Source: JAPHTQ01 sp050288165
Lineage (GTDB): Bacteria > Pseudomonadota > Gammaproteobacteria > Thiohalomonadales > Thiohalomonadaceae
DNA: 64,000 nucleotides
Direction of reading: 5' to 3'
NCBI GenBank assembly: GCA_050288165.1
Contig: JBNKDG010000011.1
Location: forward strand, 1 to 64,000
The notes beneath the pieces were generated by a model. That model searched no databases, was not told the DNA's origin, and saw only the letters and a program-made list of their open reading frames with translations. Of this stretch, positions 35,718 to 44,904 are shown in pieces (position 1 is the first letter of the stretch; each line of letters opens with the position of its first letter). A program made the position numbers and the translations under genes.

Positions 35718-36350
35718 ATGACTACTATAAAAACTTTCTGCACTACAGCCGTCATTACCCTACTCATCAGCACTGGTAACGCACTGGCCGTCGGCAACAT
35801 GGCAGGCGGTCGTGGCCCCGACCCGATGTCCTTTTCCGACTTTGATAAAAACGGCGATGGCATGATCAGCCGTGAAGAATTTGCAGCGACTCAACAGAAC
35901 CGTATTGAAAACCGTATAGAAACTCGCACCCAGACCCGTGAGATGAGTGGCGCCCCCGGCACACCACCGGCGGTACCGGGAGCCGGCATGGGTATGCAGC
36001 AGCAAACCCAGCAGCAGATGCAGGAGCAGATGCAAAACCAGAACCAGGGAGCGATGCCGCAACAGATGCAACAGCAAATGGAACAGCAAACCACTCGACA
36101 ACGCGTACGTGCTGCCAACATGCCATCATTCGGTGATTTCGATCTGGATGGCGACGGCAACGTCACCGAGAAGGAGTTCTACTCCGCGCGAAACAACCGT
36201 ATTCGCCAGCGGGTGCTGGAAGGTAAGCAGATGCGCAATATGTCCAATGCTCCCTCTTTCTCAAGCATCGACAGCAATGGCGACAAGCAGTTGAGTGAGG
36301 AGGAGTTTTATAAGCATCAGGATGAACACATGAAGATGTGGGAGGAGTGA
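35718..36350 (+). CDS. Periplasmic EF-hand protein with Gln/Met-rich linker
   Basis: 210 residues. A signal peptide (about 1-24, ending NALA) is followed by three EF-hand loops: DKNGDGMISREEF (about 41-53), DLDGDGNVTEKEF (about 143-155) and DSNGDKQLSEEEF (about 187-199). Between the first and second is a Gln/Met-rich segment (about 93-125) with many QQMQ units. It likely binds calcium in the periplasm; the Met/Gln region could bind metal or be a flexible linker. Ends at the shared terminator at 36395-36416. Confidence 0.8.
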   Translation: MTTIKTFCTTAVITLLISTGNALAVGNMAGGRGPDPMSFSDFDKNGDGMISREEFAATQQNRIENRIETRTQTREMSGAPGTPPAVPGAGMGMQQQTQQQMQEQMQNQNQGAMPQQMQQQMEQQTTRQRVRAANMPSFGDFDLDGDGNVTEKEFYSARNNRIRQRVLEGKQMRNMSNAPSFSSIDSNGDKQLSEEEFYKHQDEHMKMWEE

Positions 36351-36394
36351 TTCTGTGATAATTCTACAAAGCAGCGCCATGTAGAAAAAACAAA

Positions 36395-36416
36395 GCGGGC
36401 CAAGGCCCGCTTTTTT
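36395..36416. terminator. Bidirectional rho-independent terminator
   Basis: GCGGGCC-AA-GGCCCGC followed by six T, and preceded by an A-rich run. It lies between the convergent EF-hand and DUF2892 genes and can serve both. Confidence 0.9.
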
Positions 36417-36439
36417 CTTATACAACTTTTATTCTCAGT

Positions 36440-36622
36440 TTACTTCTTGGTGCTCACACCCAGTATCGGGTAGAGCGGGCAGAAGCCTACCAGGCCGGTA
36501 GCCAGCGGGATAACACCGATCCAGCCCCATACAGGGAGTTGACCCATAGCGGTTGCAACCACCAGCGCGGCGCCGACGACGATACGCAGAATACGATCAA
36601 TACCACCAACGTTCAGTTTCAT
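36440..36622 (-). CDS. DUF2892 (YgaP-type) inner-membrane protein
   Basis: 60 residues: MKLNVGGIDRILRIVVGAAL is the typical DUF2892 start, followed by two membrane helices (about 11-27 and 30-48) and the GFCPLYPILGVST motif with its single conserved cysteine. Function unknown; in other bacteria this domain is fused to rhodanese or found near redox and sulfide genes. It is preceded by a GCTGCT-rich leader and lies 79 bp beyond the end of the Crp/Fnr-type regulator gene, a plausible regulatory partner. Confidence 0.85.
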   Translation of the reverse strand: MKLNVGGIDRILRIVVGAALVVATAMGQLPVWGWIGVIPLATGLVGFCPLYPILGVSTKK

Positions 36623-36701
36623 TTGCTGCTCCTTTATTGACGGTTTTACTTGTTGACGCCGGTAACTCTACAGCGCCTCCGGTTTCCAGTCAGTGACTAA
36701 C

Positions 36702-37361
36702 TCACATTGCGGTCTGTTGTAGCCCCGCACGGTCCTGCAAGCCTATCCTGCCACGCCCCAGCTGCACCAGACCGCGCCGTTCAAACTCCTTAAGTAACCG
36801 GCTGACCACCTCGCGGGCTGTCCCCAGTTCCCTTGCAAGTTCCTGGTGTGTCACGGCCAGGGAGCCATCGTCATCGGCGTGGTCAAGCAGATAGGCTACC
36901 AAACGCTGGTCGACCCGACCGAAGGAGATGGCGTCGATTAACAATAGCAGTTCGGTCACCCGCTCCGCATAGACATCGAAAACAAATTCACGGAAACCGC
37001 GCGAACCGTGCAACGCCCGCTGAAATGCCTGGTGCGGCAGGGCTACGGCCTGGACCTCGGTTTCGGTATAACCTTCGGCACTGTACTTTTTACCTCCGAG
37101 CATACAGGCGGTGGTAAGAATACAGGACTGCCCCTCTTCTACCCGGTAGAGAACGATCTCGCGACCGCTCTCCGATAGCTTCTGCACCCGAACCGCACCG
37201 TCGATCACCAGCAGAAAATTGCTGCATTGATCGCCTTCGCGGAACACCGCCATCCCGGCAGGCAGCGCCATGGTCTGGGCCTCGGCAAGTGTCTGCAACC
37301 ATGCGGGATCATCTATCGCCGCCAGGGCAGGAAAGTGCTTCAACCAATGTAGCTTATTCAT
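36702..37361 (-). CDS. Crp/Fnr-family transcription regulator
   Basis: 219 residues from the ATG at 37361, which shares one base with the rsuA stop (TAATG). The cyclic-nucleotide-like sensor domain (about 10-120) contains GMAVFREGDQCSNFLLVIDG, and a winged-helix domain (about 150-210) contains THQELARELGTAREVVSRLLKEF. The four-cysteine pattern of Fnr is absent. Only scattered cysteines remain (GDQCSN, GQSCILTTAC), so direct oxygen sensing through an iron-sulfur cluster is unlikely. It is the last gene of a long minus-strand run and may control the DUF2892 gene; inference. Confidence 0.85.
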   Translation of the reverse strand: MNKLHWLKHFPALAAIDDPAWLQTLAEAQTMALPAGMAVFREGDQCSNFLLVIDGAVRVQKLSESGREIVLYRVEEGQSCILTTACMLGGKKYSAEGYTETEVQAVALPHQAFQRALHGSRGFREFVFDVYAERVTELLLLIDAISFGRVDQRLVAYLLDHADDDGSLAVTHQELARELGTAREVVSRLLKEFERRGLVQLGRGRIGLQDRAGLQQTAM

Positions 37362-38059
37362 TATTGCATCGCCTCGATCTCTTCTTCGGTCAGCGCACGC
37401 CACTCACCCGCTGGCAGTGACGGGTCCAGTTGTAATGCGCCGATACGCTCGCGATGTAGTGCCGTTACCCGATTACCCACGGCAGCAAACATGCGCTTCA
37501 CCTGATGGTACTTGCCTTCGCTGATGGTCAGCCGCGCCTCATTGGCAGCGATGATCTCAAGCGTTGCCGGTCGGGTCTTTTTCTTTTCACTACGCAATTC
37601 TATGCCTTCGGCAAAGCGTTCCACCAGCTCGGCATCCAGCACTTCGGCAAGAGTGACATGGTAGGTCTTGCCGCAATCACGCTTCGGCGAAGTAACACGA
37701 TGCGACCAGTCACCGTCATCGGTAAGCAGTACCAACCCGGTAGCATCGATATCCAGGCGCCCCGCCACATGCAGCCCCTTACGCAGCGATACATCGAACA
37801 GATCCAGCACCGTCTTGTGCTGGGCATCTACCGTGGCACAGACCACACCTTGTGGCTTGTGCAGCATGTAGTAACGCTTACCACCGAGATTGACCTGCTG
37901 CTCGTGCCACTCGACGACGCTGTCTGCGATCAATTTGAAATCCGGGCGTTTGATCACCTTGCCGTCGACCGTCACCTGGCCCCTGCGGATCGCCGTCTGC
38001 GCCTGTGAACGACTCAGGCTGGTGGCGTGGCAGAGATATTTATCAAGTCGCTGCATCAT
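37361..38059 (-). CDS. rsuA: 16S rRNA pseudouridine synthase, RsuA family
   Basis: 232 residues. An N-terminal S4 RNA-binding domain (MQRLDKYLCHATSLSRSQAQ, about 2-50) precedes the pseudouridine synthase domain with the catalytic aspartate in GRLDIDATGLVLLTDDG (about 101-116). RsuA makes pseudouridine 516 in 16S rRNA; the 232-residue length fits RsuA rather than RluE/RluB. The start overlaps the stop of the DUF523 gene by 4 bp. Part of the tcdA-DUF523-rsuA-crp run. Confidence 0.9.
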   Translation of the reverse strand: MMQRLDKYLCHATSLSRSQAQTAIRRGQVTVDGKVIKRPDFKLIADSVVEWHEQQVNLGGKRYYMLHKPQGVVCATVDAQHKTVLDLFDVSLRKGLHVAGRLDIDATGLVLLTDDGDWSHRVTSPKRDCGKTYHVTLAEVLDAELVERFAEGIELRSEKKKTRPATLEIIAANEARLTISEGKYHQVKRMFAAVGNRVTALHRERIGALQLDPSLPAGEWRALTEEEIEAMQ

Positions 38060-38571
38060 TCTTCGGTCCGATGATGGCTCATGACATGTTGGAGAAAATG
38101 CTCCCTTGATTGGGGGTCACACAACATCTCCTCATCGCTCAGGGGTAGACCGGGAAAAAGCCTTTCAATCTCCGCGGCGAAGGCACCACTGGTCGTGCCG
38201 ATGACAAGGTCTTCCCTGTCGTACAACAACGTCGTACCCAGGCCACAACTGGGAGAGCGACACTTGAAGATCACACCGCACACATCGCCCCATTGCCCGG
38301 CCAGTGTTACCGCGTAATCGTTCAGCGCAACGGTAACGTCATGGCTACGATCTTCGACACCAAGGACATGCACACCATCTTCCTCACGAACCAGCTGCAA
38401 CGTAGGCCGCGGCACCCCGAGACCGATACCAACCTCAGGACAGAAGGGTCGAAGTTCGAAATGTGTCACCAAAGAGAGAACGTTTTCATCACGCCTGTTG
38501 CCACCGTCATAACGAACATTCTCGCCGAGCAAACAGGCACTGACCGCGACGAGCGGCTTAACCGCCTTCAC
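38056..38571 (-). CDS. DUF523 protein
   Basis: 171 residues from a GTG at 38571. That GTG overlaps the stop of tcdA (GTGA), so translation is coupled, and the family begins with this KPLVAVSACLLGENVRYDGG block. Conserved cysteines (SACLLG, RPFCPEVGIGLGVPRP, GVIFKCRSPSCG) are kept, consistent with a metal- or redox-related function in this uncharacterised family. A longer upstream frame is antisense-like sequence inside tcdA. Confidence 0.85.
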   Translation of the reverse strand: MKAVKPLVAVSACLLGENVRYDGGNRRDENVLSLVTHFELRPFCPEVGIGLGVPRPTLQLVREEDGVHVLGVEDRSHDVTVALNDYAVTLAGQWGDVCGVIFKCRSPSCGLGTTLLYDREDLVIGTTSGAFAAEIERLFPGLPLSDEEMLCDPQSREHFLQHVMSHHRTEE

Positions 38572-39359
38572 TCGTTTTCCTTTTTGCGCAGTAGCTTGTC
38601 GATGGCCCGCGATACCGCGGCAAAGGCAAAGCTGGCGGTAACGAAGGTGGCGGAACCGTAACCATAGTTGCAATCGAGGGTCACGCCCTTTACCCCGGGT
38701 TTCTGCTGGCAGACCGTGCCGTCCTCTTTGGGATAGCGGTGCTGCTCATCGGAGAAAACGCAATCGACTCCGAAGCGACTCTTCGGGTTACGCGAATAAC
38801 CATAGGAGGCGCGCAGGCGTGAACGCACCTTGGCTGCCAGCGGATCGTTGTGGGTGCGGCTCAGGTCGGTGATCTGAATACGGGTCGGATCGGTGATCCC
38901 ACCAGCCCCACCGGTGGTAATGATCGGGATCTTGTTGCGTTTGCAGTAGACGATCAGCGCCGCCTTGTGGCGGATGGAGTCGATGGCGTCGATGACGTAG
39001 TCAAAATCTCTGCTGATATATTTTTCGATATTGGTTTCGACCAGCAGGTCGTCGATGGCGGTCACCTCGCAGGCGGGATTGATATCGCGCACCCGCTCGG
39101 CCATCACACCAACCTTGGAACGATCGATAGTAGAACTGAGGGTATGTAACTGACGATTGCTGTTGCTGGCGGCGATGTCATCGTGGTCAATCAGGGTGAG
39201 GGCGCCAACACCGCTGCGCGCCAGTGCCTCGACTGCCCAGGAACCGACGCCGCCGATCCCGACCACACAAAAATGGCTGTGACGGATACGCTCGGCCTCC
39301 GCCGTACCATAGAGTCGGCGAATACCGCCGAAGCGTTCGTTGAAATCGTCCTGGGTCAT
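38568..39359 (-). CDS. tcdA: tRNA threonylcarbamoyladenosine dehydratase TcdA
   Basis: 263 residues from the ATG at 39359 (an alternative ATG lies six codons upstream). E1-like/ThiF fold with CVVGIGGVGSWAVEALARSG (nucleotide-binding glycines), LIDHDDIAASNSNRQLHT and DYVIDAIDSIRHKAAL. TcdA cyclises t6A to ct6A in tRNAs, with the CsdA/CsdE sulfur pair in E. coli. The C-terminal GYGSATFVTASFAFAAVSRAI is a typical membrane-proximal end. Lies between a cyclase-like gene and DUF523. Confidence 0.95.
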   Translation of the reverse strand: MTQDDFNERFGGIRRLYGTAEAERIRHSHFCVVGIGGVGSWAVEALARSGVGALTLIDHDDIAASNSNRQLHTLSSTIDRSKVGVMAERVRDINPACEVTAIDDLLVETNIEKYISRDFDYVIDAIDSIRHKAALIVYCKRNKIPIITTGGAGGITDPTRIQITDLSRTHNDPLAAKVRSRLRASYGYSRNPKSRFGVDCVFSDEQHRYPKEDGTVCQQKPGVKGVTLDCNYGYGSATFVTASFAFAAVSRAIDKLLRKKENE

Positions 39360-39398
39360 GAAAAACCGGGTTGTCACATAATTGATGCGGCGACTGTA

Positions 39399-40649
39399 TC
39401 ACGAATCGGGACTATTCAGGATGACCGAGTAAACGGTGACAGGGACATGGTTCTGCTGCAGCGTGATGCCCATGGGGCGACTGAGGGGCAACGGTCGTTG
39501 CAGTTTTTGCACGCTATCGCTGGAGAGCAGGATCTCACCCATACCCGCATTGTCGTTCAGTGCCCTGGCGGTGGTGATCGTTTCACCCAGCAGGTCGTAG
39601 CCCTTGAAGTTGCTGCTACCGAGAAAACCCTCGATCACCGGCCCGGTATGCACGGCGATACCGGCAGCGAGCCCGAACTCACCCAGCACCTCACCGATCT
39701 TTTCGTGCATCTCCAACGCCGCCGCCACGGCGGTGGTGGCATCGCCGAAGACCAGCAGGATCTCATCCGCATCCAGTTTGGCGCGCAGGGCATGAAAACG
39801 CTGCCAGCTTGGCTCCGCTGCCTCGTAGTAGGCATTGACCGCCTCGACAATGTGTTCCGGTGTCTGCTTCTCGCTCCACGGATTGAAGCCGCGGATCTCC
39901 ACCACCACGATGGTTCGCTCCTGTCGCTCCTGCGACAGCAAATGCGGATCGCTCTCCGCCAGGGCTATCAGTTGTTTGCCCAGCACCCATTGCGAATAGA
40001 CCTTGATCTGATCGGCGATGCCACGCAGCACACTTTCGTTCCGCTCCGCGTCCATCAGTGCTACCCCGAGCATCAAACCGGAGAAGGGCACCACCACGGC
40101 GATAAAGAGGTGGGTAGGATCCTTGGCGAAGTCACCCAGTGACTTCAGATCCCCCAGCTCCAGATGGAGAATGATATACATCGCCAACAGGATGCTTGTA
40201 CGTAGGGTGCTCTCGACCAGGATAAACAGAGAACCAATATTTGGCGGCAAATGCACCTGCATCTGTCGGCTGAAACCGATAGCAAAGGCAAAGATCCAGT
40301 AGGCAATATGGTTATAACTCTCGACAAAGCTGCCACTACCCAGTAACAGTTCGTAGACGGTGTAGACCAACGGCCCGATCAGGTTACCGAGCATTGGCAC
40401 CGCACGCCCGGCGTAGGTCCGGTCACTGATAAACTTGGCCTGCAACAGGGCAGCCAGGATCAGCACATAGGGATCGGGATGAGTCGAGTAATCCCTCGGA
40501 TTGTTGAGCAGTTCGAGGAAGATATTGGCGATAGGAAAATAGGCGCTGTTGGTAAAGAATTCGCGGATGAAGTGGCTCAGGCGACTGCCATGAATGCGTT
40601 CATCGAACAGGCTCTTGTTGGTTGTGGTCGTTACACCCATGCGGCTCAC
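39399..40649 (-). CDS. Membrane protein with degenerate class III adenylate/guanylate cyclase domain
   Basis: 416 residues. Five or six membrane helices (about 40-205) precede a class III cyclase homology domain (about 240-400). The first metal-binding aspartate position reads VVVEIRGFNPWSEK, with Glu instead of the usual Asp. The second is AKLDADEILLVFGDA, which keeps an Asp. Later landmarks GIAVHTGPVIEGFLGSSNFKGYDLLGETITTA are intact. It may be a weak cyclase or a nucleotide sensor. It starts at a GTG that overlaps the stop of DUF3999 by 4 bp, tying it to the DUF2339-DUF3999 pair. Confidence 0.8.
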   Translation of the reverse strand: MSRMGVTTTTNKSLFDERIHGSRLSHFIREFFTNSAYFPIANIFLELLNNPRDYSTHPDPYVLILAALLQAKFISDRTYAGRAVPMLGNLIGPLVYTVYELLLGSGSFVESYNHIAYWIFAFAIGFSRQMQVHLPPNIGSLFILVESTLRTSILLAMYIILHLELGDLKSLGDFAKDPTHLFIAVVVPFSGLMLGVALMDAERNESVLRGIADQIKVYSQWVLGKQLIALAESDPHLLSQERQERTIVVVEIRGFNPWSEKQTPEHIVEAVNAYYEAAEPSWQRFHALRAKLDADEILLVFGDATTAVAAALEMHEKIGEVLGEFGLAAGIAVHTGPVIEGFLGSSNFKGYDLLGETITTARALNDNAGMGEILLSSDSVQKLQRPLPLSRPMGITLQQNHVPVTVYSVILNSPDS

Positions 40650-42037
40650 TCAGTCCGGTTTTCGTTATTCATTTGCCGATAGAGGCTACGTGCCATCAGC
40701 GCGACGATCAATACACCAATCGAGAGGGTCGCCCACAGCAACCACTGCTGCCAGGGCAAGGGTTTCGGTAACCCGGCCAGCCGATACTTGCCCCCCAGTT
40801 CATACATCGCACCCGGCATTGCGGACTTGATAAAGCCCTCCCCCTGGCGACTCTGTTGCAGGGTATTCAGAAGCGAAGAGATATCGCCATTGGCCCTGGC
40901 GATACTGGCCGCACCGAAGGCCAGTGTGAACGGCGCCTCGCCCCGCGCAACGAAGTAGACCCGCTCCGGCAACCAACCCAGTTCCAATTGTGGCTCCCCC
41001 CGTCCCAGGCCACCACCGTCGGTCTCTATCTCCAGCTTCCACTCCGGGGCGTCGACATAGGGCAGTTGTACCGCATCATTGGCCAGTGCCCGCCCATCGC
41101 GCAGTAGATTGTAGAGCAGACCATGGAAATGCTCACGCCAGGGACCCTTCGCTGCCGCGCCGCGGGAGAAGAGCCGCGCCCGCACCACCGTATTACCCTG
41201 GGGCAGGATCACCCTGGCGCGATCGAAGGGATAATGGCCTTCGGCACGGAACAGGTAATGCCCAGGCTGGCTACTGTCGCCGGTCGGCGAGTAGCGCTGC
41301 CAGCGACGCGGCTTTTCATCCCCCTGCATCTGCGGCACACCGCTGAGTCCGGTCAGTTTTACCCCCTTCTCCCCCAGCGGCCAGCCGAGACGGTAGTACT
41401 TCGCCGCCTGTTGCCCGGCCAGGCTGATCTCACCCTGGCGCAGGTGGTAGCCGCCCTGGGTGAGTGAGGCGAGTGAGGCGTTGGTGGTCAACGGGGTCCA
41501 GTTGGTCAGGTCGTTACTTGCCTCCAGCGCCACCGGCACCAGAAAGCCTTCGGCGCTCTCGTCCCAATTGAGTAACAGCTTTTCCAGCGGCGGTTGCAGG
41601 GCCGAGGCGTCGATCAGATAGCGGCCGACCACCGACGCCTGCAAACCGCCGCCGCGCTGCCAGAAATTGATCACCGCACCGTTCTCATCGGTGGCGATGT
41701 TGATCTGGGTATCCCCTTTACCGTCATCCACCGTTTCCATAATCGGGAAGAACGGCAACGCCACCGGTTCAGGCTGCGGGGTCTCCCGCGCCACCTCGGG
41801 TTTCAGCAGGTGGGGAACCACTTCACCGTAGCCGTTGAAGATACGCAGGTCGCCCAGGTCATGGCGGGTGCTGTAACGGTTCACCTCGGTGGGCAGGTCG
41901 AAACTGTAGAGGGCGCCGTCGCCATCCACCTCCAGCGGCATACCGTAGGCAAAGTCATTGGGCTTAAGGGGCTGCTGGGCCTGTTGCGCTACGACAGTCA
42001 GCGGCAACAGCAGGAGAGCGGTGAAGAGACGCTTCAT
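40646..42037 (-). CDS. DUF3999 periplasmic protein
   Basis: 463 residues. A signal peptide (MKRLFTALLLLPLTVVAQQA) is followed by a large periplasmic region with beta-strand character and a C-terminal membrane helix (about 435-455). DUF3999 is a partner of DUF2339; the ATG overlaps the DUF2339 stop by 4 bp. The upstream frame extension is antisense to DUF2339 and rejected. Function unknown; the pairing hints at an envelope sugar or polymer role. Confidence 0.85.
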   Translation of the reverse strand: MKRLFTALLLLPLTVVAQQAQQPLKPNDFAYGMPLEVDGDGALYSFDLPTEVNRYSTRHDLGDLRIFNGYGEVVPHLLKPEVARETPQPEPVALPFFPIMETVDDGKGDTQINIATDENGAVINFWQRGGGLQASVVGRYLIDASALQPPLEKLLLNWDESAEGFLVPVALEASNDLTNWTPLTTNASLASLTQGGYHLRQGEISLAGQQAAKYYRLGWPLGEKGVKLTGLSGVPQMQGDEKPRRWQRYSPTGDSSQPGHYLFRAEGHYPFDRARVILPQGNTVVRARLFSRGAAAKGPWREHFHGLLYNLLRDGRALANDAVQLPYVDAPEWKLEIETDGGGLGRGEPQLELGWLPERVYFVARGEAPFTLAFGAASIARANGDISSLLNTLQQSRQGEGFIKSAMPGAMYELGGKYRLAGLPKPLPWQQWLLWATLSIGVLIVALMARSLYRQMNNENRTE

Positions 42038-44736
42038 GTCGTCTTCTCCACAGATTTTGGTGGCAGGGGTGAGAAGTAACCGATCATCAGCATCAACAGG
42101 CCGACCACAATGAAGGAGACAATGCGCTCCATCGTATCGGAACGGGAGAGATCGATCAGGAACAGCTTCACAACCGTCGCCGCCAGCAACCCTGCGCCAC
42201 TGAACCAGAGCACGCGCAGACCACGACGGGTCGCCAGCACGGTGACACTCAGTGCCGCTAGGGTCCAGACCACCGAGATGCTGGCCTGGAACAGCATGGA
42301 GCCGAACAGGCTGTGGCTGTGATAGGCCACCCCGCCCCAGTGGTGGACCGTATGCGCCACCACCTCGTTGAGCAGGACAAAACCGGCGATACCGAGGGCG
42401 ATCCAGGCCATGCGCAGGTTGAGGCCATAAGCCTGCATCAGCGCATCGCCACGGTTGTGCCAGGCCCAGCGCAGCAGTACCAGCAGCACGAACAACTGGC
42501 TCAACTCCAGCGGATTGAGCAGCGGCAGGTAGGGCAGCGGCCAGGGATCGCCGCTGTTGTGAATAGCAACCAGCGTCCAGAGCCAGAGCAGCAGCGCCAC
42601 CGGCAGCAGCGCCTCGCCCCGATAGGTGGCGGCAAAGCGCGGCATCGGCCACTTCAGGCGCTGCGCCGGACCTAACAACAAAAGAATTGCCGCCGCGGGC
42701 AGCAGCGCCAGCGTCACCTGTGCCCAGACACCGTGGTCCGCCAGCAGCTCCGCCACCAGCCAGTAGGCCTCACGGGTGAGGATCGCCAGCAACAGCCAGA
42801 GGGTGGCGCTATGACCTAGGCGCATCTGTTTGTCGCTAAAGGCATCCTCAATCCGCCAGAGGATGCGGTACTGCGCGGCAAAGGCGAGCAACCAGGGGAG
42901 CATTCCCCAGTCGGCGAAGAAGTGGTGGGAGCGAGAGCCGACAAAGATATTCACTGAAAGCAACGCCATCGCCGGCAGCAGCAGGGTCAGCGGATAGCGC
43001 AGCTCGCGCCAGTCGAGACGCCGCCACAGCCACAGTAGCGACCCGGCAGTGAGGGTGATGAAGAGCAGGATGGCATTGAGGCGATCCTCCCAGCCGACGA
43101 AACGTTCGATTTCATGAACGCCAGCGCCGTGCCACCAGAGCAATCCCCAGCCCAGCATCAACCAGTGGACGGTTCGTTCCTGCTCACGCAGGTGCTCACC
43201 GTGGCGTTGCAGGTAAAAACTGCTGAACAGTCCAGCCAGGGCGATCAGCACCGAACCGAGGCAGAGCCCGTTCAACACGGGCATCGCGCCGGTCGCATTG
43301 TCCACCACCAGCATGAAGGAGAAACCGGCCCCCAGTTGTAGCAACAGGCCGAACAGCCGCGGGATCAACCGCCGCTGGCGGATGCCGATCCAGAGCATCC
43401 CCGCCCCCTCCAGCGCCCAGGCCGAGGCGGTCCAGCGACCGTCCAGCGCCAGCGGGATAGTCATGGTGGCGAAGACCACGCCGAGGGCGAGAAACGCCTC
43501 GGTCAGCATACGCATACCGTCGATGCGTCGACGCCACAGGGCAGAGGCCAGCACAATGTAGAACAGGGCCAGCGCCATGGCGCTCCAGGCTAGGCCGTAC
43601 TCGATGTTTTTCACCAGCCCCGCCTGCATGGCGAAACCGACCACCGGCACGCCGAACACCAGGCTGCCGTCCACATAGCCACGCAATTGCAGCGGCGAGC
43701 GCAGGGCGAACAGCACCGCGATGGCGACATAGAAAAGGAAAAAGAGGATCAGGAACGGCTCGGTAGTGGCGAAATGCTCCGGCAGGTAGAACTGCACTCC
43801 CCAGGCAGCACCGATGACGAAGGTGAAGGCAAAGCCGAGCAGGTTCAGTTCGCGCCACGCCTTGAACCAGGCGATACCGAGGATACCTGCATTAAGCAGG
43901 GCGTAGTAACTAAACAGCATTACATGGCTGCCGCCGCCGGTAGAGGTGAGGATCGGCGCGAGGAAACCACCACTCAAACCAAAGGCGGCCAGGCTGCGCG
44001 AATCCTGTAACAACGCCAACGCCGAGGAGAGCACCACGATCGCCACCATCAGGCCAAAGGCCATGCCCATGGGCAACAGATGGTAGAGCTTGGCGGCGCC
44101 GAACACGGTGATGTAGAAGATGCCGATCCCGCCTCCCTGCAACAGCAGCGCATAACCGCTACGTTTGAGGCGCAGGCGCCAACCGCCGACGATCAGCGCC
44201 AGCGCGCCGAGGGCCGCCCCGGCCAGACGCAATTCGATAGGGAACATGCTGTGCTCGGCGGCGTATTTGACCAGGAAGGCGACGCCGAAGAAAAGCACCA
44301 CGATACCGACCCGCACCACCACGTTACCGTCGGTGAAGAAGCCAATAATGGATTTGAGCAAGGGATTTTCCTGCGCCGGGGCAGGTTCAATATCCGGCAG
44401 CTCCATCACCGGCAGGGGTTCATCCGCGACCAGTTCGGTTTTCGGCAACCAGGCATCTACTTTGGTTTCGGTGACGGCTGCTACGTTCTCATCGGCAACC
44501 ATGACCGCAGGTTTGGCCGGTTCTTTCTGCTCACCCTCATCCGCAACGCGCAGTGCGCGCTGCTCCAGTTGCGCCAGCCTCTTCTCGACGCGATTGAGGC
44601 GCTTGCCCAGTTGCAACGACCAACCGAAAAGAAAACCGCTTAAACCACCGAACAGAAAACCCGCTTCATCGGGACGCAATAGCGCAGCGCCGACGATGGC
44701 ACCGAGTAGTGACAGAATGATGGTTACGAATACCAC
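42034..44736 (-). CDS. DUF2339 giant polytopic membrane protein
   Basis: 900 residues. A first helix (about 4-22) and a coiled-coil segment (about 40-70, RLNRVEKRLAQLEQRAL) are followed by about 25 membrane helices up to the C-terminus, with a characteristic VRVGIVVLFFGVAFLVKYAAEHS near residue 140. The family resembles large membrane acyl- or sugar-handling proteins but is unassigned. First gene of the DUF2339-DUF3999-cyclase operon. The second 141-bp repeat ends 32 bp past the start. Confidence 0.85.
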   Translation of the reverse strand: MVFVTIILSLLGAIVGAALLRPDEAGFLFGGLSGFLFGWSLQLGKRLNRVEKRLAQLEQRALRVADEGEQKEPAKPAVMVADENVAAVTETKVDAWLPKTELVADEPLPVMELPDIEPAPAQENPLLKSIIGFFTDGNVVVRVGIVVLFFGVAFLVKYAAEHSMFPIELRLAGAALGALALIVGGWRLRLKRSGYALLLQGGGIGIFYITVFGAAKLYHLLPMGMAFGLMVAIVVLSSALALLQDSRSLAAFGLSGGFLAPILTSTGGGSHVMLFSYYALLNAGILGIAWFKAWRELNLLGFAFTFVIGAAWGVQFYLPEHFATTEPFLILFFLFYVAIAVLFALRSPLQLRGYVDGSLVFGVPVVGFAMQAGLVKNIEYGLAWSAMALALFYIVLASALWRRRIDGMRMLTEAFLALGVVFATMTIPLALDGRWTASAWALEGAGMLWIGIRQRRLIPRLFGLLLQLGAGFSFMLVVDNATGAMPVLNGLCLGSVLIALAGLFSSFYLQRHGEHLREQERTVHWLMLGWGLLWWHGAGVHEIERFVGWEDRLNAILLFITLTAGSLLWLWRRLDWRELRYPLTLLLPAMALLSVNIFVGSRSHHFFADWGMLPWLLAFAAQYRILWRIEDAFSDKQMRLGHSATLWLLLAILTREAYWLVAELLADHGVWAQVTLALLPAAAILLLLGPAQRLKWPMPRFAATYRGEALLPVALLLWLWTLVAIHNSGDPWPLPYLPLLNPLELSQLFVLLVLLRWAWHNRGDALMQAYGLNLRMAWIALGIAGFVLLNEVVAHTVHHWGGVAYHSHSLFGSMLFQASISVVWTLAALSVTVLATRRGLRVLWFSGAGLLAATVVKLFLIDLSRSDTMERIVSFIVVGLLMLMIGYFSPLPPKSVEKTT

Positions 44737-44763
44737 ACGCTTCTCCCTGTCAGGTACGTTTAT

Positions 44764-44904
44764 GAAGTGGTCTCAAAATGAGGATTCGCGCTCGGAGACA
44801 AGGCGCAAAGCCTGCGAGAAGCACAGTTTACCGGTAGTAAATGAGCATCGCAGCAGGCTTTGCAACACAGTATCCGTGTGCGAAGACCATTTTGAGCCCA
44901 CTTC
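44764..44904. mobile_element. 141-bp foldback repeat (MITE-like), copy 2
   Basis: Same length as the copy at 33837-33977. The terminal repeats are GAAGTGGTCTCAAAAT and ATTTTGAGCCCACTTC (one mismatch). It is flanked on both sides by TAT, a possible 3-bp target duplication. It fills the gap between DUF2339 and the MFS gene and supplies the first base of the MFS stop codon. Confidence 0.85.

Noticed and set aside
40646..42652. Longer N-terminus for DUF3999
   Set aside because: The additional residues overlap the DUF2339 gene in another frame; signal peptide and 4-bp overlap support 42037.
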